Source of the DNA: Zancudomyces culisetae
Taxonomy: Eukaryota; Kickxellomycota; Harpellomycetes; Harpellales; Legeriomycetaceae
Reading direction: 5' to 3'
DNA: 64,000 nt
Assembly (NCBI GenBank): GCA_001969505.1
Contig: LSSK01000076.1
Location: 1-64,000, forward strand
In this document: positions 32,938 through 43,748 of the stretch, one piece after another
Position numbering within the stretch: the first letter of the stretch is position 1
Layout: each line of letters starts with the position of its first letter
The notes under the pieces: generated by a model
Seen by the model: the letters and a program-made list of their open reading frames with translations, nothing else
Databases searched by the model: none
What the model was told of the DNA's origin: nothing
Translations under genes and position numbers: made by a program

Positions 32938-35175
32938 ATGAGTGAAAAACGAACTAAACTAACAGTTAAGGGGGACTTTGACAGAAAGATATATAAAAGA
33001 ATGGAGGAGATGTTGAAAGATGAGCCCGTCGATCCAAGCAACAATGCGATCGTTTTTCCTAAAGCAAGCGAATTCCTAGAGTATATACTAGAAGTTGATA
33101 TACCCATGAAGCGCCAAAAGCGAGCGCTTGTAGAAAAAAGTATACAGCGCGTGACTCCTGTCTTAAAGCAAAACTTTTCTATTGACGTAGATGAAAACCC
33201 TATTGAACAAGACAGTGAGAATATTTTACCGAATGAATCTAACTTGATGGTTGTGAACGAAAAAAATGTGTTGAACAATCAAATGGTGAAATACTGGAAG
33301 CAAAACACTGCAACAACTACCACAACTACGACTATGACAACCACCACAGCCGCTCAAATAACCAAACCAACAGAAAAGGCCTCATCAGCGGATATTGAAA
33401 AGAACAAGCAAGCAGAAAGCGAGAAAGTCAAAAAAGTAATAAAGTTCAGTGATATGGGTGGTATTGAACCAATAGTTGAGGAAGTGCTGGAGCTCATAGT
33501 AATGCCAATAAAACACTCCGAGATATATCTCTACACAGGAGTAAAGCCTCCACGAGGCGTCCTATTATATGGACCGCCTGGATGTGGAAAGACAATGTTA
33601 GCAAAGGCAATAGCAGCGGAGGCGGGCGTAACGTTTTTAGAGGTATCAGCGCCTGAAATAGTTAGCGGTATGTCGGGTGAAAGCGAAAAGAAGCTTCGTG
33701 ATTTGTTCGCTCAGGCTATAAAGCAGGCGCCAAGTATAATATTCATTGACGAGATAGATGCAATTACGCCAAAAAGAGAAACTGCGCAGCGAGAAATGGA
33801 GCGCAGAATAGTCGCACAATTATTGACGTGTATAGATAGCCTTTCCTGGGAAAACACTGGAAACAAACATGTTGTATTATTAGGAGCCACAAATCGGCCA
33901 GATTCTCTGGATCCAGCATTACGGCGGGCGGGTAGATTTGACCGTGAGATTATGATGAGCGTTCCTGACGAGTCAGCCCGTGAAAAGATCTTGAAGGTAA
34001 TTACAGATGGATTAAAGTTGAGCGAAGATTTTGATTTTAGGGAGCTTTCGAAGAGATGCCCGGGATATGTTGGTGCAGATTTACACGCGCTTGTTACGGC
34101 AGCAGGAATGATAGCAGTCAAGCGGATATTTAGCATCCTCGCTAACCAGGACGAAATTCAAGACCTGACAATCCGCAAATTCTTGGCCGATTTTCAAGAT
34201 CCGCTATCTCCGGATCAACTCGAATCACTCGTTATCACCAACCAGGATTTTATGTCCGCTTTATCTAAAGTACAGCCTTCTGCTCAGCGTGAAGGGTTTG
34301 CTACAGTACCTGGTGTTACATGGGAGAGTATTGGGGCTCTTCAAGACATCCGCAATCAGCTACGTTTCTCGATAACGGAGCCAATAAAGCATCCCGAGCT
34401 GTTCAAATCTGTAGGAATTACTTCACCTGCTGGCGTTTTGTTGTGGGGTCCTCCTGGATGTGGAAAAACACTTCTCGCAAAGGCAATTGCTAACGAGGCC
34501 CAAGCCAATTTTATTTCCATTAAGGGACCAGAACTGCTAAACAAATATGTTGGTGAAAGTGAGAAGGCTATTCGGCAAGTCTTTAGCAGGGCCAGAGCCT
34601 CAAACCCTTGCATCATCTTTTTTGATGAGGTGGATGCTTTGTGCCCCAAGCGTGATCTCAACTCCACCGACTCGATATCTCGAATTGTAAATACTTTGCT
34701 TACCGAGCTAGATGGTATCGAGGATCGTAAGAACGTTTTTATCATTGCTGCGACCAATCGTCCAGATATCATTGATCCTGCTATACTTCGTCCCGGTAGG
34801 CTCGATAAACTATTGTATGTTGGATTGCCTAGTGAAGCAGAGCGGTTGGATATTTTGAAAACTCTGACAAGAAACACTCCATTGAACTGCGATGTGGATT
34901 TGCCACTTATTAGCAAAAATAAGCGACTATCGAACTTTACTGGTGCTGATCTTGCTTCTCTTGTCAGAGAAAGCTGTGTCAGCGCTATTAACAAGTTTTT
35001 ATCTGACCCCGAAAATTCCGCAGACCCATCTTCCGAGGCTTCATCTAAAAAGGCAGTATTGGTTTCGGGTGACGATTTTGCATTCGCTTTTAACAATGTT
35101 AGCCCATCTGTTAATCTTTCTGACCTGGGTAGATATCTCTCTTTGAAAGAGAAATATTCATCCATGTCCATATAA
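32938..35175 (+). CDS. RIX7: Double AAA ATPase of ribosome biogenesis (Rix7/NVL)
   Basis: Single exon. The ATG at 32938 (MSEKRTKLTV) is preferred over an in-frame Met 66 bp upstream because that extension is hydrophobic and unlike the family. This gives 745 aa. Residues 1-75 form the small helical N-domain seen in NVL/Rix7. A Thr-rich linker follows. D1 begins FSDMGGIEPIVEE with Walker A GPPGCGKT near residue 212 and Walker B IIFIDEIDA. D2 begins VTWESIGALQDI with Walker A near residue 504 and Walker B IIFFDEVDA. Both domains keep arginine-finger regions (RAGRFDREI, RPGRLDKLL). It removes factors from pre-60S ribosomal particles in the nucleolus. Cdc48 is less likely, because the N-domain and the WESIG start of D2 point to Rix7. 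Confidence 0.9.
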   Translation: MSEKRTKLTVKGDFDRKIYKRMEEMLKDEPVDPSNNAIVFPKASEFLEYILEVDIPMKRQKRALVEKSIQRVTPVLKQNFSIDVDENPIEQDSENILPNESNLMVVNEKNVLNNQMVKYWKQNTATTTTTTTMTTTTAAQITKPTEKASSADIEKNKQAESEKVKKVIKFSDMGGIEPIVEEVLELIVMPIKHSEIYLYTGVKPPRGVLLYGPPGCGKTMLAKAIAAEAGVTFLEVSAPEIVSGMSGESEKKLRDLFAQAIKQAPSIIFIDEIDAITPKRETAQREMERRIVAQLLTCIDSLSWENTGNKHVVLLGATNRPDSLDPALRRAGRFDREIMMSVPDESAREKILKVITDGLKLSEDFDFRELSKRCPGYVGADLHALVTAAGMIAVKRIFSILANQDEIQDLTIRKFLADFQDPLSPDQLESLVITNQDFMSALSKVQPSAQREGFATVPGVTWESIGALQDIRNQLRFSITEPIKHPELFKSVGITSPAGVLLWGPPGCGKTLLAKAIANEAQANFISIKGPELLNKYVGESEKAIRQVFSRARASNPCIIFFDEVDALCPKRDLNSTDSISRIVNTLLTELDGIEDRKNVFIIAATNRPDIIDPAILRPGRLDKLLYVGLPSEAERLDILKTLTRNTPLNCDVDLPLISKNKRLSNFTGADLASLVRESCVSAINKFLSDPENSADPSSEASSKKAVLVSGDDFAFAFNNVSPSVNLSDLGRYLSLKEKYSSMSI

Positions 35176-35602
35176 TTATTTTGCGCCCTTTTGTAGTCTT
35201 GGTTACAGCTAGCCTTATAATAGGCTTTGAAATAAATACCAGTGTTAATTCAAAATTATTTTCGTGCAAGATTATTTATACTCTTTCTTCAGTAGTAAAA
35301 AAAAAATAATTAAAAAATAAAACTTGAAGCTTTTAATAATATTTTTTGTTTTATTTAGCACATGGTTTGGTATGATTATACCATCCAGTTATACTATAAC
35401 GGAAATATGTTATAGTAGATAAAAAAAGAAAAGATCATTCTAATCGAAAATTAATAGTGATTTTGTGTATTAATTTGCTTTTATGTACATTAGATAAAAT
35501 CAGCGAGAGGGGTAGTTATGAACACTCTCCAAATGTTAAAAATGAATTTTATTGCAGAGTATTAGGACTTGTACCTGTACTCACCGAAGTATCCTAGCGT
35601 GT
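35176..35602. other. Convergent 3' flanks of Rix7 and the giant secreted protein
   Basis: About 430 bp, AT-rich, with AATAAA-like signals around 35233 and 35321 for the plus-strand gene. No further feature seen. Confidence 0.5.
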
Positions 35603-38600
35603 TTAGATCTTCAGTGCTTTTGAAACTGGCTTGGCTGCTCGGGTATTAAAGCTTGCTGCTTCAAATGCGAGTGAGCTAATATCTGTATATTGAGCTTTTG
35701 GTGTTGTTTGACTTGAGTATCCGCCACTGGCATACCCATTATCCGCTCTGTGAGTGTTATATCCATCTGTAAGTGTGGGTACAGTTAGCTCTGATGATAA
35801 ATCTTGCTGAGAATCCGTGGGTGGTGATTGAGTTACTGTTGAGGTTAAGACTGTAGTTGTGGTGCTAACAGTTGTGCTATCTGTGGTGAGGGTAACAAAG
35901 GATGTGGTGCATATAACTGATTCTGTTGTAATTGTACTTGTTTCGGTTAGGATGTCTGTGAAGCTAATTGAATCAGTAACAACCTGTGTGATGGTACTAA
36001 TTACTAAAGAGTCTGTGGTCAGTGTAGAGGTCAGTGTAGAGGTTACATCAACATATGTGGATGTGGAAACAATGATTCTGCTTGTATTAGTAATTGTTGT
36101 TGTGAGGGGACAGTTGGATACAGCTTCTACGGTGGCAGTGGGTAGGTATATAGTTGCTTCTGTTGGGCCAGTTATGGTAAATGCTGTTGTAATTAGAGTA
36201 GCAGTAGCATCAACGATTGTTGTTCTCAATGTAGTTGTTAAAACTGTTTCAAGTGTATGTGTGGTGGTAATAGTGGATGTCATGGTTATAGGGTTGAATA
36301 GTGTGGATTGGAACGTTGATATTGATGTTCCTTGTGTGGTTGTAACCTCTGTTATTGTTGAAGTAAGCACCGTGGATTCTGTTATAGTCAACACTTCATC
36401 GGAGAATCTTATTGTTGTGCTTGAGACAGTGATTTCTGATGTTGATGTGACTGTTACAGGAACAACAGTCACCAGTTGTGTATTTGTAGTTATAACTTCT
36501 GTTCTGGTCAAGGTGGTTAAGATAGAGGATGTGACAACAGTTGATTGTGTAACAACTGACGTGGCTATCCTTGTGATTACAGTGGACCCCAAAGCTGTTG
36601 TTGTATAAGTGAAAGTCTCGGTTACACCTGATTCAACATGTGTCACTAGAGTTGAGGTGACTAGTACTACAGCTGTGGAGGTCTGGGCGGAGGTGGTTGT
36701 TTGTACGCTTGTGTATACTAATGTTGTTGTGTATACATATGGGGTGAATGACGTGAGAATGGTTGTTGTTGGGGCGTATTCTGTATGTGTATTATAGATA
36801 GTATACATATCTGTAGTTTCTGTTTCATATGTTGTAAACCCAATATACACACTTGTGTAAACCGATGTGATTATGGAATCCACTTCTACTACACCAACCG
36901 AAGTTGAGAGAACATTTGTAGATAGTGTGGTTACTGTTGTGGAATATGACATAATAGTGGTTGGTACAGTTATAGTGGATGTTATTATTGTTGTGCTTGT
37001 TGATACAATGAAGGTTTGGATAGTTGTAATTGTAGCAGTCACACTTATTTGGGTAATTATGTATGTTTCACCCGAGGGGATAGTTGTTGGACTTACTATT
37101 ATTGAGGTGATGCTACCTCCTCCTCCCATAGTATCATAGAGCTGCGATCCGCCTGATCCTGTTACAATAATGGTGGATGTAACAGTGGTTGTGATATCAA
37201 CCTCTGCAACAGTGGTTTTAAGATCTGTTAATGTTATATTTGTAGCTACTACCACAGTCGTAGTAGTACTGGTCAGTACATCTGAGGGCACAAGCACGGT
37301 TGATGTATTATATGATAGACTAGTTGATGTGCTTATGATTGTCTCTTCAGTAACTGTATCTACAACAACATATCCGGTTGCAGTTTGAAGCGATTTAGAT
37401 GTGTACAATGCTAAACCAGTGACAACCGATGTCGTTCCTTCAGAAACAGTAATGGTTGTTGTGGTAGTGAGAATTTGTTGTGTAGTAAGAACTGTTGGTT
37501 CTGTAAGAACTGTAGTTACATATGAGGTAAGTATGGTTGTTCCTGTAACTACAGATGTAGCTGAAAGTGTTATTGTTTGAACCACATCGGTTACTGTCGT
37601 AATTGTAGATGTCATAACGGTTGTGTTTGTAGTGGTGATGGTGATTGTTGATGTGATTGTGGTTGGTGATGTGATTGTTTCATATGTCTCTGTTGTTATA
37701 ACTGTTTCTGTTGTTTCTGTTGTTTCTGTATATTCTGTCTCAGATGTTGTTTCTGTAACTGCTGTTTCAGATTCTACTGTTATCACTGTTGATGTAGATA
37801 CTGTTATTGTTACTTCACTTATAGTTACGGTAAATGTTGTAAGAGTTTCGGAGATTGTATCTGTATAGGTGTTAGTTTCAGTGATTGTTAGTGTTTCGTA
37901 TGATGTGATTGTTGTTGGTTCTGTCAGAGTAATTGTTGTACCTGAGCTTACATATGTGCTATCGGTAATCACCGAAACACCTGTTGATGTCGAAATAAGA
38001 GTATCAACTTCTGTTAGTATGACTTCGGAACTAGTAACAGATGTTATAGTGGATACGCTTGTTGATGATACAGTTATGGTTTCTGGGGTGGTATACGTGA
38101 ATTCTGAAGTTGCTGTTGATACTGTGGTTATAGTGTATGTTACTGTAGATGTGACGGTGCTGGTAATTTCTGATGATGTGGTTATAGTTGTTGCTGAAGT
38201 TAGTACAGTTGGTGTAGTGATTTCAGTGACTGTAACAGAGGTAGAGGAGTTGGTTATTGTTTGAGTAATAGTTATAAAAGATGTAATCACAGAAGTTGAG
38301 ATATCCAATGAGGTTGTTGTTACTATGGTTGGTAGCAGGGTTGTGGTTGTAGAAGTCAGTGTTAGAGTTGCTGTGTTTACTGTGGTTATTGTTGATGTTA
38401 AAATGCTTGTAAGTACTGTGGGTCCGGTGATAGAGAGGTTTGAGGTAACAATTATTGTTGATTGGTATGTACTTGTGGTGACAAATGTGGACGTAACTGT
38501 GGTGGGGTAGTATGAAGTAGAGTTATTGAATATTGTCGATGTTGATTGTGTGGTTGTAACATATGTTGCTGTTGATGTAATAATCGTGGGTGTTGTTATG

Positions 38601-41485
38601 GTTGTCACAACATCAGAAACTGTTATTAAGGTGCTCGAAATGGTTGTTACATTTATTGATGTGGATGTTGTGGGAACAAGAATCACTGTTTCCGTGGATA
38701 TTGTAACAATCGACGTGACAGTCAATTTTGTAATCATAGTCGAAGATACCACTGTTGACTGTGTAACTGTAGAGGTGATTTCTGTTGTAATTACCATAGG
38801 TTCTGTAATCGTTTCCAGTATTGATGATGTCACTACAGTTGGTGTAGTAATAACCGTTGTCAATACGGTAGAATTCAATGACCATCCAGTTGAAGTTTGA
38901 CCGGATGTAGTTGTTGTAAAGTTATTAATAGTTATTGTTGTTGTATATACGGATGTTAGGAGTGATGTAAATGTTGTTGTTACTGGGTTGGCCGTATTGA
39001 TTGTTTGTACATTGGTTATTGTTGTTGTGGTTGTGCTTATAACCTCGGTCAGTCCTGTATATGTGTACGTATACGCAGATCTAGCTGTCATGTTTATTGT
39101 GCCTACTGAAGTTCGAGCAATTACTGTTTCGCCAGGTATGAGAACGGATGAATTGACAGTTGTAGAAATGGTAACTGCTGATGGCACAGTTGTTGTTACG
39201 ATGGTAGTGATTGTTGTCACACTAACAGCTTGTGATATTGCGTTTGTGGTTGTGGTACGTGTGGTGGTTAGTACAGTTGTAGTTAAATATGTTGAAGTAA
39301 TATATTCGTCTGTATCCTTGCTATAATAGCCTGTACCACTACCCGAGTCTGATCCACTGTCTGAATCTGATATTTCAGTTGTGTGTGTAGTTTTTTGGGT
39401 AGATTGTGATATTGTTATAGTGGTTAACTCGGTTATGACGCTTACTGTAGGCACTGAAATGTTAAATGTTTCACTAGAAACTATTACGATGGGGACTACC
39501 ATAGTCTCGGCGGTAAATGTCGTAATAACTGTTGGAATCAATGTTAGTGATACTCCATTTGTAGACACTACATAGTTGTAAGTATCTGTATAAGTTATTT
39601 GAGTTAAACTAAGTGAGGTTCCAGTAATTGTTGAAGTTACCCCGCTGGGGATAGTAGTGGTGGCCACAGTTGTGGTAACAATCTCTGAAGTAAGTGTAGT
39701 TGATTCTGTGATAACAGTGCTTGAAAGCGAGGTAAGTATAGTTGTACCAGTAGCCACAAGTACTTCCTGTGTTGGTGTTGCTCCATATCCACCAACTATT
39801 GCTGTGAATGTTGTTGTATAAGTGGTATATTCAAAAACTGGTGACATGTAGTCGGTGGTGAATACTGTTGATGTAGACAGCACTACTACGGTTAGTGAGC
39901 TTGCCAATGATGGAGAAGTTACCACAATTGAGCTTGGAATTTTAACGGTGGTGTTTTCTGTAATGAATGTCACAACTTCTGTTAGAATAGTTGTGGGTTC
40001 TAATATCGACAGGGTTATTGTTGAAGATACTAGAGATACGGAGGTAACGGTCAAAGTAGTAGATGTAGTGTATGTATAGTTTGATGTTATTGTTGATGTA
40101 ATGTCTGATCTTACTGTGGCTGGAGATGAAACCACTGTGGTTGTTCCATCAATAACAGTGGTGGATTCAGTGAATACAGTTTCGGTCATTGATGTTATTG
40201 TTATTGATCTGGTGATAGATGTGAGCAGATCAGATGTCATAGTGGATGTCATAGTAACTACGGATGAAGATGTTAAAGTTATAACAGTCGGTGTGGTGTA
40301 TGTTAGGGTTGATGTGTTTACTGTTATGGCAGGTGCAGTAATATCAGATGTTAGCTCAAAGTAAAACATCATCTGCACTGGTATAATACTACAGTGCGTT
40401 ATTGTAATTGTTTCCGCTGACTCAACTGTTGTGGTAAGTGTAGCTGGGGTGACATTGATTCGTGTATTGGTTATGACTGAGGTGATCACTGTGGTTGATG
40501 AGCTTTGTGTACTAGTCAATGAATTAGTTGGCACCTGGATTGATGAATTATATGGTGAGCTGCTTGAAGAAATGGTTGTTGAAGTTTCTGAGAAGGTATC
40601 TGCTGGGCTTTCTGAAGAGGTATCTGCTGGGCTTTCTGAAGCACTATCTACTGGACTTTCTGGAACACTATCTGTTGAGCCTTCTGATGCGATACTTGTT
40701 GGGTTTACTGAGGTTACACCTGTATCTGAGCTTGCATATGTACCCGAAGAGTTATAGGCATGTGTATATTGATAGTCTCTCTTGTGCCGCGCTTTTGTAT
40801 CGCTTTCTTTATCCAAGCATAGACTTGTGTTGCATATCTTTCCATTCATAGTACACACACAAATTGTGCAACCATCATTAGAAAAAAGTCCTCTACCATT
40901 CGCTTTGAGACACCTTTGATATCTAGTTGCACTGTTTTTCATTTTTTCGCTGCCATTGGACTCTGCGGCGCTGCCAACAATTGTTGGTACACACACTTTG
41001 CCTTGGAAGCTACAGTAGCATCTATTTGTTTTTTCCTTGTTATAGAACACACCATACCCATTTTTGCTTACACACCCATTAAACAAAACGATCGATTCAG
41101 GGTTTATTACGTTGCTGCCGGAGCTAGTATCTTTATCCTCTTTACTGAGTTTATCACAAACGCTTGTTATAGAGCACACTGCTCCTTCATAGCTACAATA
41201 GCATCTTGTACATCCATCATCTGCAACAAATGTACCAACTCCATTCTCCTTGACACACTCCGTAAACTCTCTACTGGTTATTTTTTTGGTGTTATCCGCA
41301 ATTATCTTTGCTTGATCGCCGTTTATTACATTTCCAGAAGCAATCGCCGCGTCCAATCCTGCCTGAGCAACAATGGTACTAGCTCCGCTTTGCGAACTGC
41401 TCTCGCCCACCACAAATGGAAGGCCAGTTAGGCGTAAAGCTAGGTTGGCTGCTAATAAATACTTTGCTATTTTGAATCCAATCAT
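35603..41485 (-). CDS. Giant secreted Thr/Ser-rich (mucin-like) protein with three Cys repeats
   Basis: Single exon of 1960 aa from the ATG at 41485, which starts a signal peptide (MIGFKIAKYLLAANLALRL). Three pacifastin/VWC-like repeats have Cys at residues 77, 92, 95, 97, 104, 110; 138, 156, 158, 165; and 192, 206, 209, 211, 218, 223. KARHKR ends at residue 236, a Kex2-type dibasic site. From about 245 to 1890 the protein is almost only Thr, Ser, Val, Ile and Glu, with units such as TSTITTVTT. It has many Asn-x-Ser/Thr sequons and no Cys for long stretches. The stalk suggests heavy O-mannosylation, and an extended cell-wall or adhesive role is inferred. The C-terminus (ending AKPVSKALKI) has no clear membrane anchor. 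It shares repeats with the small secreted protein at 19.6 kb. Confidence 0.85.
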   Translation of the reverse strand: MIGFKIAKYLLAANLALRLTGLPFVVGESSSQSGASTIVAQAGLDAAIASGNVINGDQAKIIADNTKKITSREFTECVKENGVGTFVADDGCTRCYCSYEGAVCSITSVCDKLSKEDKDTSSGSNVINPESIVLFNGCVSKNGYGVFYNKEKTNRCYCSFQGKVCVPTIVGSAAESNGSEKMKNSATRYQRCLKANGRGLFSNDGCTICVCTMNGKICNTSLCLDKESDTKARHKRDYQYTHAYNSSGTYASSDTGVTSVNPTSIASEGSTDSVPESPVDSASESPADTSSESPADTFSETSTTISSSSSPYNSSIQVPTNSLTSTQSSSTTVITSVITNTRINVTPATLTTTVESAETITITHCSIIPVQMMFYFELTSDITAPAITVNTSTLTYTTPTVITLTSSSVVTMTSTMTSDLLTSITRSITITSMTETVFTESTTVIDGTTTVVSSPATVRSDITSTITSNYTYTTSTTLTVTSVSLVSSTITLSILEPTTILTEVVTFITENTTVKIPSSIVVTSPSLASSLTVVVLSTSTVFTTDYMSPVFEYTTYTTTFTAIVGGYGATPTQEVLVATGTTILTSLSSTVITESTTLTSEIVTTTVATTTIPSGVTSTITGTSLSLTQITYTDTYNYVVSTNGVSLTLIPTVITTFTAETMVVPIVIVSSETFNISVPTVSVITELTTITISQSTQKTTHTTEISDSDSGSDSGSGTGYYSKDTDEYITSTYLTTTVLTTTRTTTTNAISQAVSVTTITTIVTTTVPSAVTISTTVNSSVLIPGETVIARTSVGTINMTARSAYTYTYTGLTEVISTTTTTITNVQTINTANPVTTTFTSLLTSVYTTTITINNFTTTTSGQTSTGWSLNSTVLTTVITTPTVVTSSILETITEPMVITTEITSTVTQSTVVSSTMITKLTVTSIVTISTETVILVPTTSTSINVTTISSTLITVSDVVTTITTPTIITSTATYVTTTQSTSTIFNNSTSYYPTTVTSTFVTTSTYQSTIIVTSNLSITGPTVLTSILTSTITTVNTATLTLTSTTTTLLPTIVTTTSLDISTSVITSFITITQTITNSSTSVTVTEITTPTVLTSATTITTSSEITSTVTSTVTYTITTVSTATSEFTYTTPETITVSSTSVSTITSVTSSEVILTEVDTLISTSTGVSVITDSTYVSSGTTITLTEPTTITSYETLTITETNTYTDTISETLTTFTVTISEVTITVSTSTVITVESETAVTETTSETEYTETTETTETVITTETYETITSPTTITSTITITTTNTTVMTSTITTVTDVVQTITLSATSVVTGTTILTSYVTTVLTEPTVLTTQQILTTTTTITVSEGTTSVVTGLALYTSKSLQTATGYVVVDTVTEETIISTSTSLSYNTSTVLVPSDVLTSTTTTVVVATNITLTDLKTTVAEVDITTTVTSTIIVTGSGGSQLYDTMGGGGSITSIIVSPTTIPSGETYIITQISVTATITTIQTFIVSTSTTIITSTITVPTTIMSYSTTVTTLSTNVLSTSVGVVEVDSIITSVYTSVYIGFTTYETETTDMYTIYNTHTEYAPTTTILTSFTPYVYTTTLVYTSVQTTTSAQTSTAVVLVTSTLVTHVESGVTETFTYTTTALGSTVITRIATSVVTQSTVVTSSILTTLTRTEVITTNTQLVTVVPVTVTSTSEITVSSTTIRFSDEVLTITESTVLTSTITEVTTTQGTSISTFQSTLFNPITMTSTITTTHTLETVLTTTLRTTIVDATATLITTAFTITGPTEATIYLPTATVEAVSNCPLTTTITNTSRIIVSTSTYVDVTSTLTSTLTTDSLVISTITQVVTDSISFTDILTETSTITTESVICTTSFVTLTTDSTTVSTTTTVLTSTVTQSPPTDSQQDLSSELTVPTLTDGYNTHRADNGYASGGYSSQTTPKAQYTDISSLAFEAASFNTRAAKPVSKALKI

Positions 41486-43748
41486 TTCCAAGTTTTTACT
41501 TATTCTTGTAATTGGATATAGCAATGGAAGTATTCTTTATTCTTATTGATATTTCTACTGAAAAAGCAAAAGTGGAGGGAAAATTGACAGTTATAAATAT
41601 TTTCATATCCCTGTATTGTATATCAGTTTTTTCTTGATTACTAAAGTATTACGAGTCAATACTCACTTGGGTATTATGGAAAAAATGTATGTTTAAAAAA
41701 TATACTATTTTCATAAATGTATAAATCATATACCCAGGCTCATGTTAGTACCATAGTTCCCTGAGGACCAGTAAAGACACTATCTTTCTATGAAATACGT
41801 TAAGGTTTGTGTGTGTATTAGCTTTTATAACGACGGAGGCTAAACCCTGAGAAATTTAAAATTATATCCTCAATAACCTTTGAGTCTTTTAGCTCTACTG
41901 GCCGCTGTATGACTACTTTACTCGATAGAAAGTGAACGAAAATCAGACTTCCTTCTGCATGCAAAAAAAAAGGCAGCAATATTCCAATATTTGAACATGG
42001 ATTACACTTTTAACTTTAAGGCTTGAAGGTTTTGTACACTTATTTTACACTTATTTTGCACTTTTTTGTGTCGTTTGGTATTGGCGTCTTATGCCACCTA
42101 CCACTAGTTTTTCTCAGCGTGTTATTGCAGGCTTAAAGATCTGGATAGCCAGATATATCTGGACCTAACCTCCCTTTTGAGGAGAGAGAATTTTCCATCT
42201 CTAAAGATATATCTATAAACCAAAAAATCACAAGAAAAGGTAGGTTTCCATAACACGTGTCTATGCCTTTTTTTTGGTATCTTGGTACAATGTTTACTTT
42301 TAAAAAAGGTATCACTTTCCCACCCTTTCGGTTTGTAACGCCGCTTGTTTTCCTAACCTTTAAACTTTTCAAAACACTACATCATTTTTTAACAAACGCG
42401 TTCCAGTAACTATATATTCAATATACCCATGTGTATTGATGCCTCTCATAGCTTACTAGAGGCGGAAAGTTTATGTATTATTATGGACTATCAGAGTCAC
42501 TATTTTTGCTATAAAATGGGCAGTACTGCAATCGGGACTCTGATTAGCACAGCTAAATAAATGTAAATTTGGTGGATAGTGGATTTCATTTGTATACAAT
42601 ATGTTCTATAAAAACAAACCAAATGACTTTAAGCCTTCATTTACAACATCTCTGTTTTCATTGTTAGCTTTAGCCTTTGAGATTATATTACTCATTTCGG
42701 CAGTGAAATACTCTGTATTAGGAAATTTTTCTCATCAACAAACAAACAAACATTTAATAAGAATTTACAAGCCTACAATGTCACACTTCTAACCGGGAAA
42801 TTAACTTTGTCACGTTCCCAAAAAATTTCTTTTGGGTCTTGGTAGCAAGAGGCGGTAAATATAGGTCAAACTATGTAGGAAACCCCCGAGTAAGGTCAAA
42901 ACTCAATGACTTTATAACAGCCAGGTTTGTGTTGGGGCTTGCGTTTACAAAACTTTGAGTAATTTCTGGAGAGTTCGTGACGCAACAAACATTTCGATTA
43001 TAAGTTGGAATTTATGACCTGAGTATGAAATTTCAACACTCATGTAGCTTATGTGAGCTGTAACATTTATGGTGGTATACATTCGCTGATATAGACAGGT
43101 ATCTGACTTTTTTTTTGCCTCTTTTTACCATGCTATTATCTATATCCACGAAAACGCTTCCAAAGTAAAACCACAGCAGTGGTAAATCAACCCCCCTTTA
43201 CCAATAAAGAAAGATAATATCAATGTAAAAAATGTATAAGCACTTTAACCCTTTAACAGGTAACACAAGCATCTTTTACCAACCCCAAACTATATCATCA
43301 CCTTCAAGCAAACATAGACGGCTGACTTACACACTAAGGTATCCCCTAAATACTAAGAGTTGAAGATCTCATATAGACTCAAATTAACCTAAAGGAATTC
43401 TGTGGTTGAAAAATGAGAGTATGCACATATATGACTATATATGAACACATTTAGCCTCGATGGCATTAAAAGGAGTGATTTGGTTTGTGTAGATACTAAC
43501 ATTTTTGTTGGTTTAAAAAATAACCTTGTAACATTTCTATGGCTTGAGCTAGGCAATGGTAACAGCTTTAAAGTAAGTTGAGAAAAGAAAATTTTGAAAA
43601 AAAACTATAGTTGGAACACACATGAGTATATAAAATACATAGAGCAGCCATAAATCCGTAAGCCATGTAAACACATTCTTCGAACAAAACTATCGCCTAT
43701 CAGCTGTAAAAAGTCATAAAAACAGTGAAAAATCCTCAAGTTTAAGTG
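41486..43748. other. 2.3-kb gene-poor region
   Basis: Promoter side of the giant secreted protein and 3' flank of Mtq2. A TATTTATA-like stretch on the minus strand near 41594-41601, about 110 bp before the ATG, may be a TATA element. Short frames at 42133-42372 (minus) and 42601-42792 (plus, one hydrophobic span) have no support beyond length. Confidence 0.4.

Noticed and set aside
33711-35171. Minus-strand frame of 271 codons opposite Rix7
   Set aside because: Shadow of the conserved AAA domains. Its sequence has no family features.
35859-40851. Many plus-strand open frames (up to about 250 codons) of Val/Thr/Ile/Ser
   Set aside because: They are the antisense of the Thr/Ser/Val/Ile stalk. 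ACN, GTN and ATN codons reverse to mostly open codons, so these frames come from composition alone. They have no signal peptide, Cys pattern or domain.
41486-41524. Extension of the giant secreted protein to 41524
   Set aside because: The upstream codon is TTG, not ATG. The Met at 41485 begins a proper signal peptide.
42601-42792. Small plus-strand frame with one hydrophobic span
   Set aside because: ATG is present, but there is no homology or splice or promoter context. At this AT content such frames are common.
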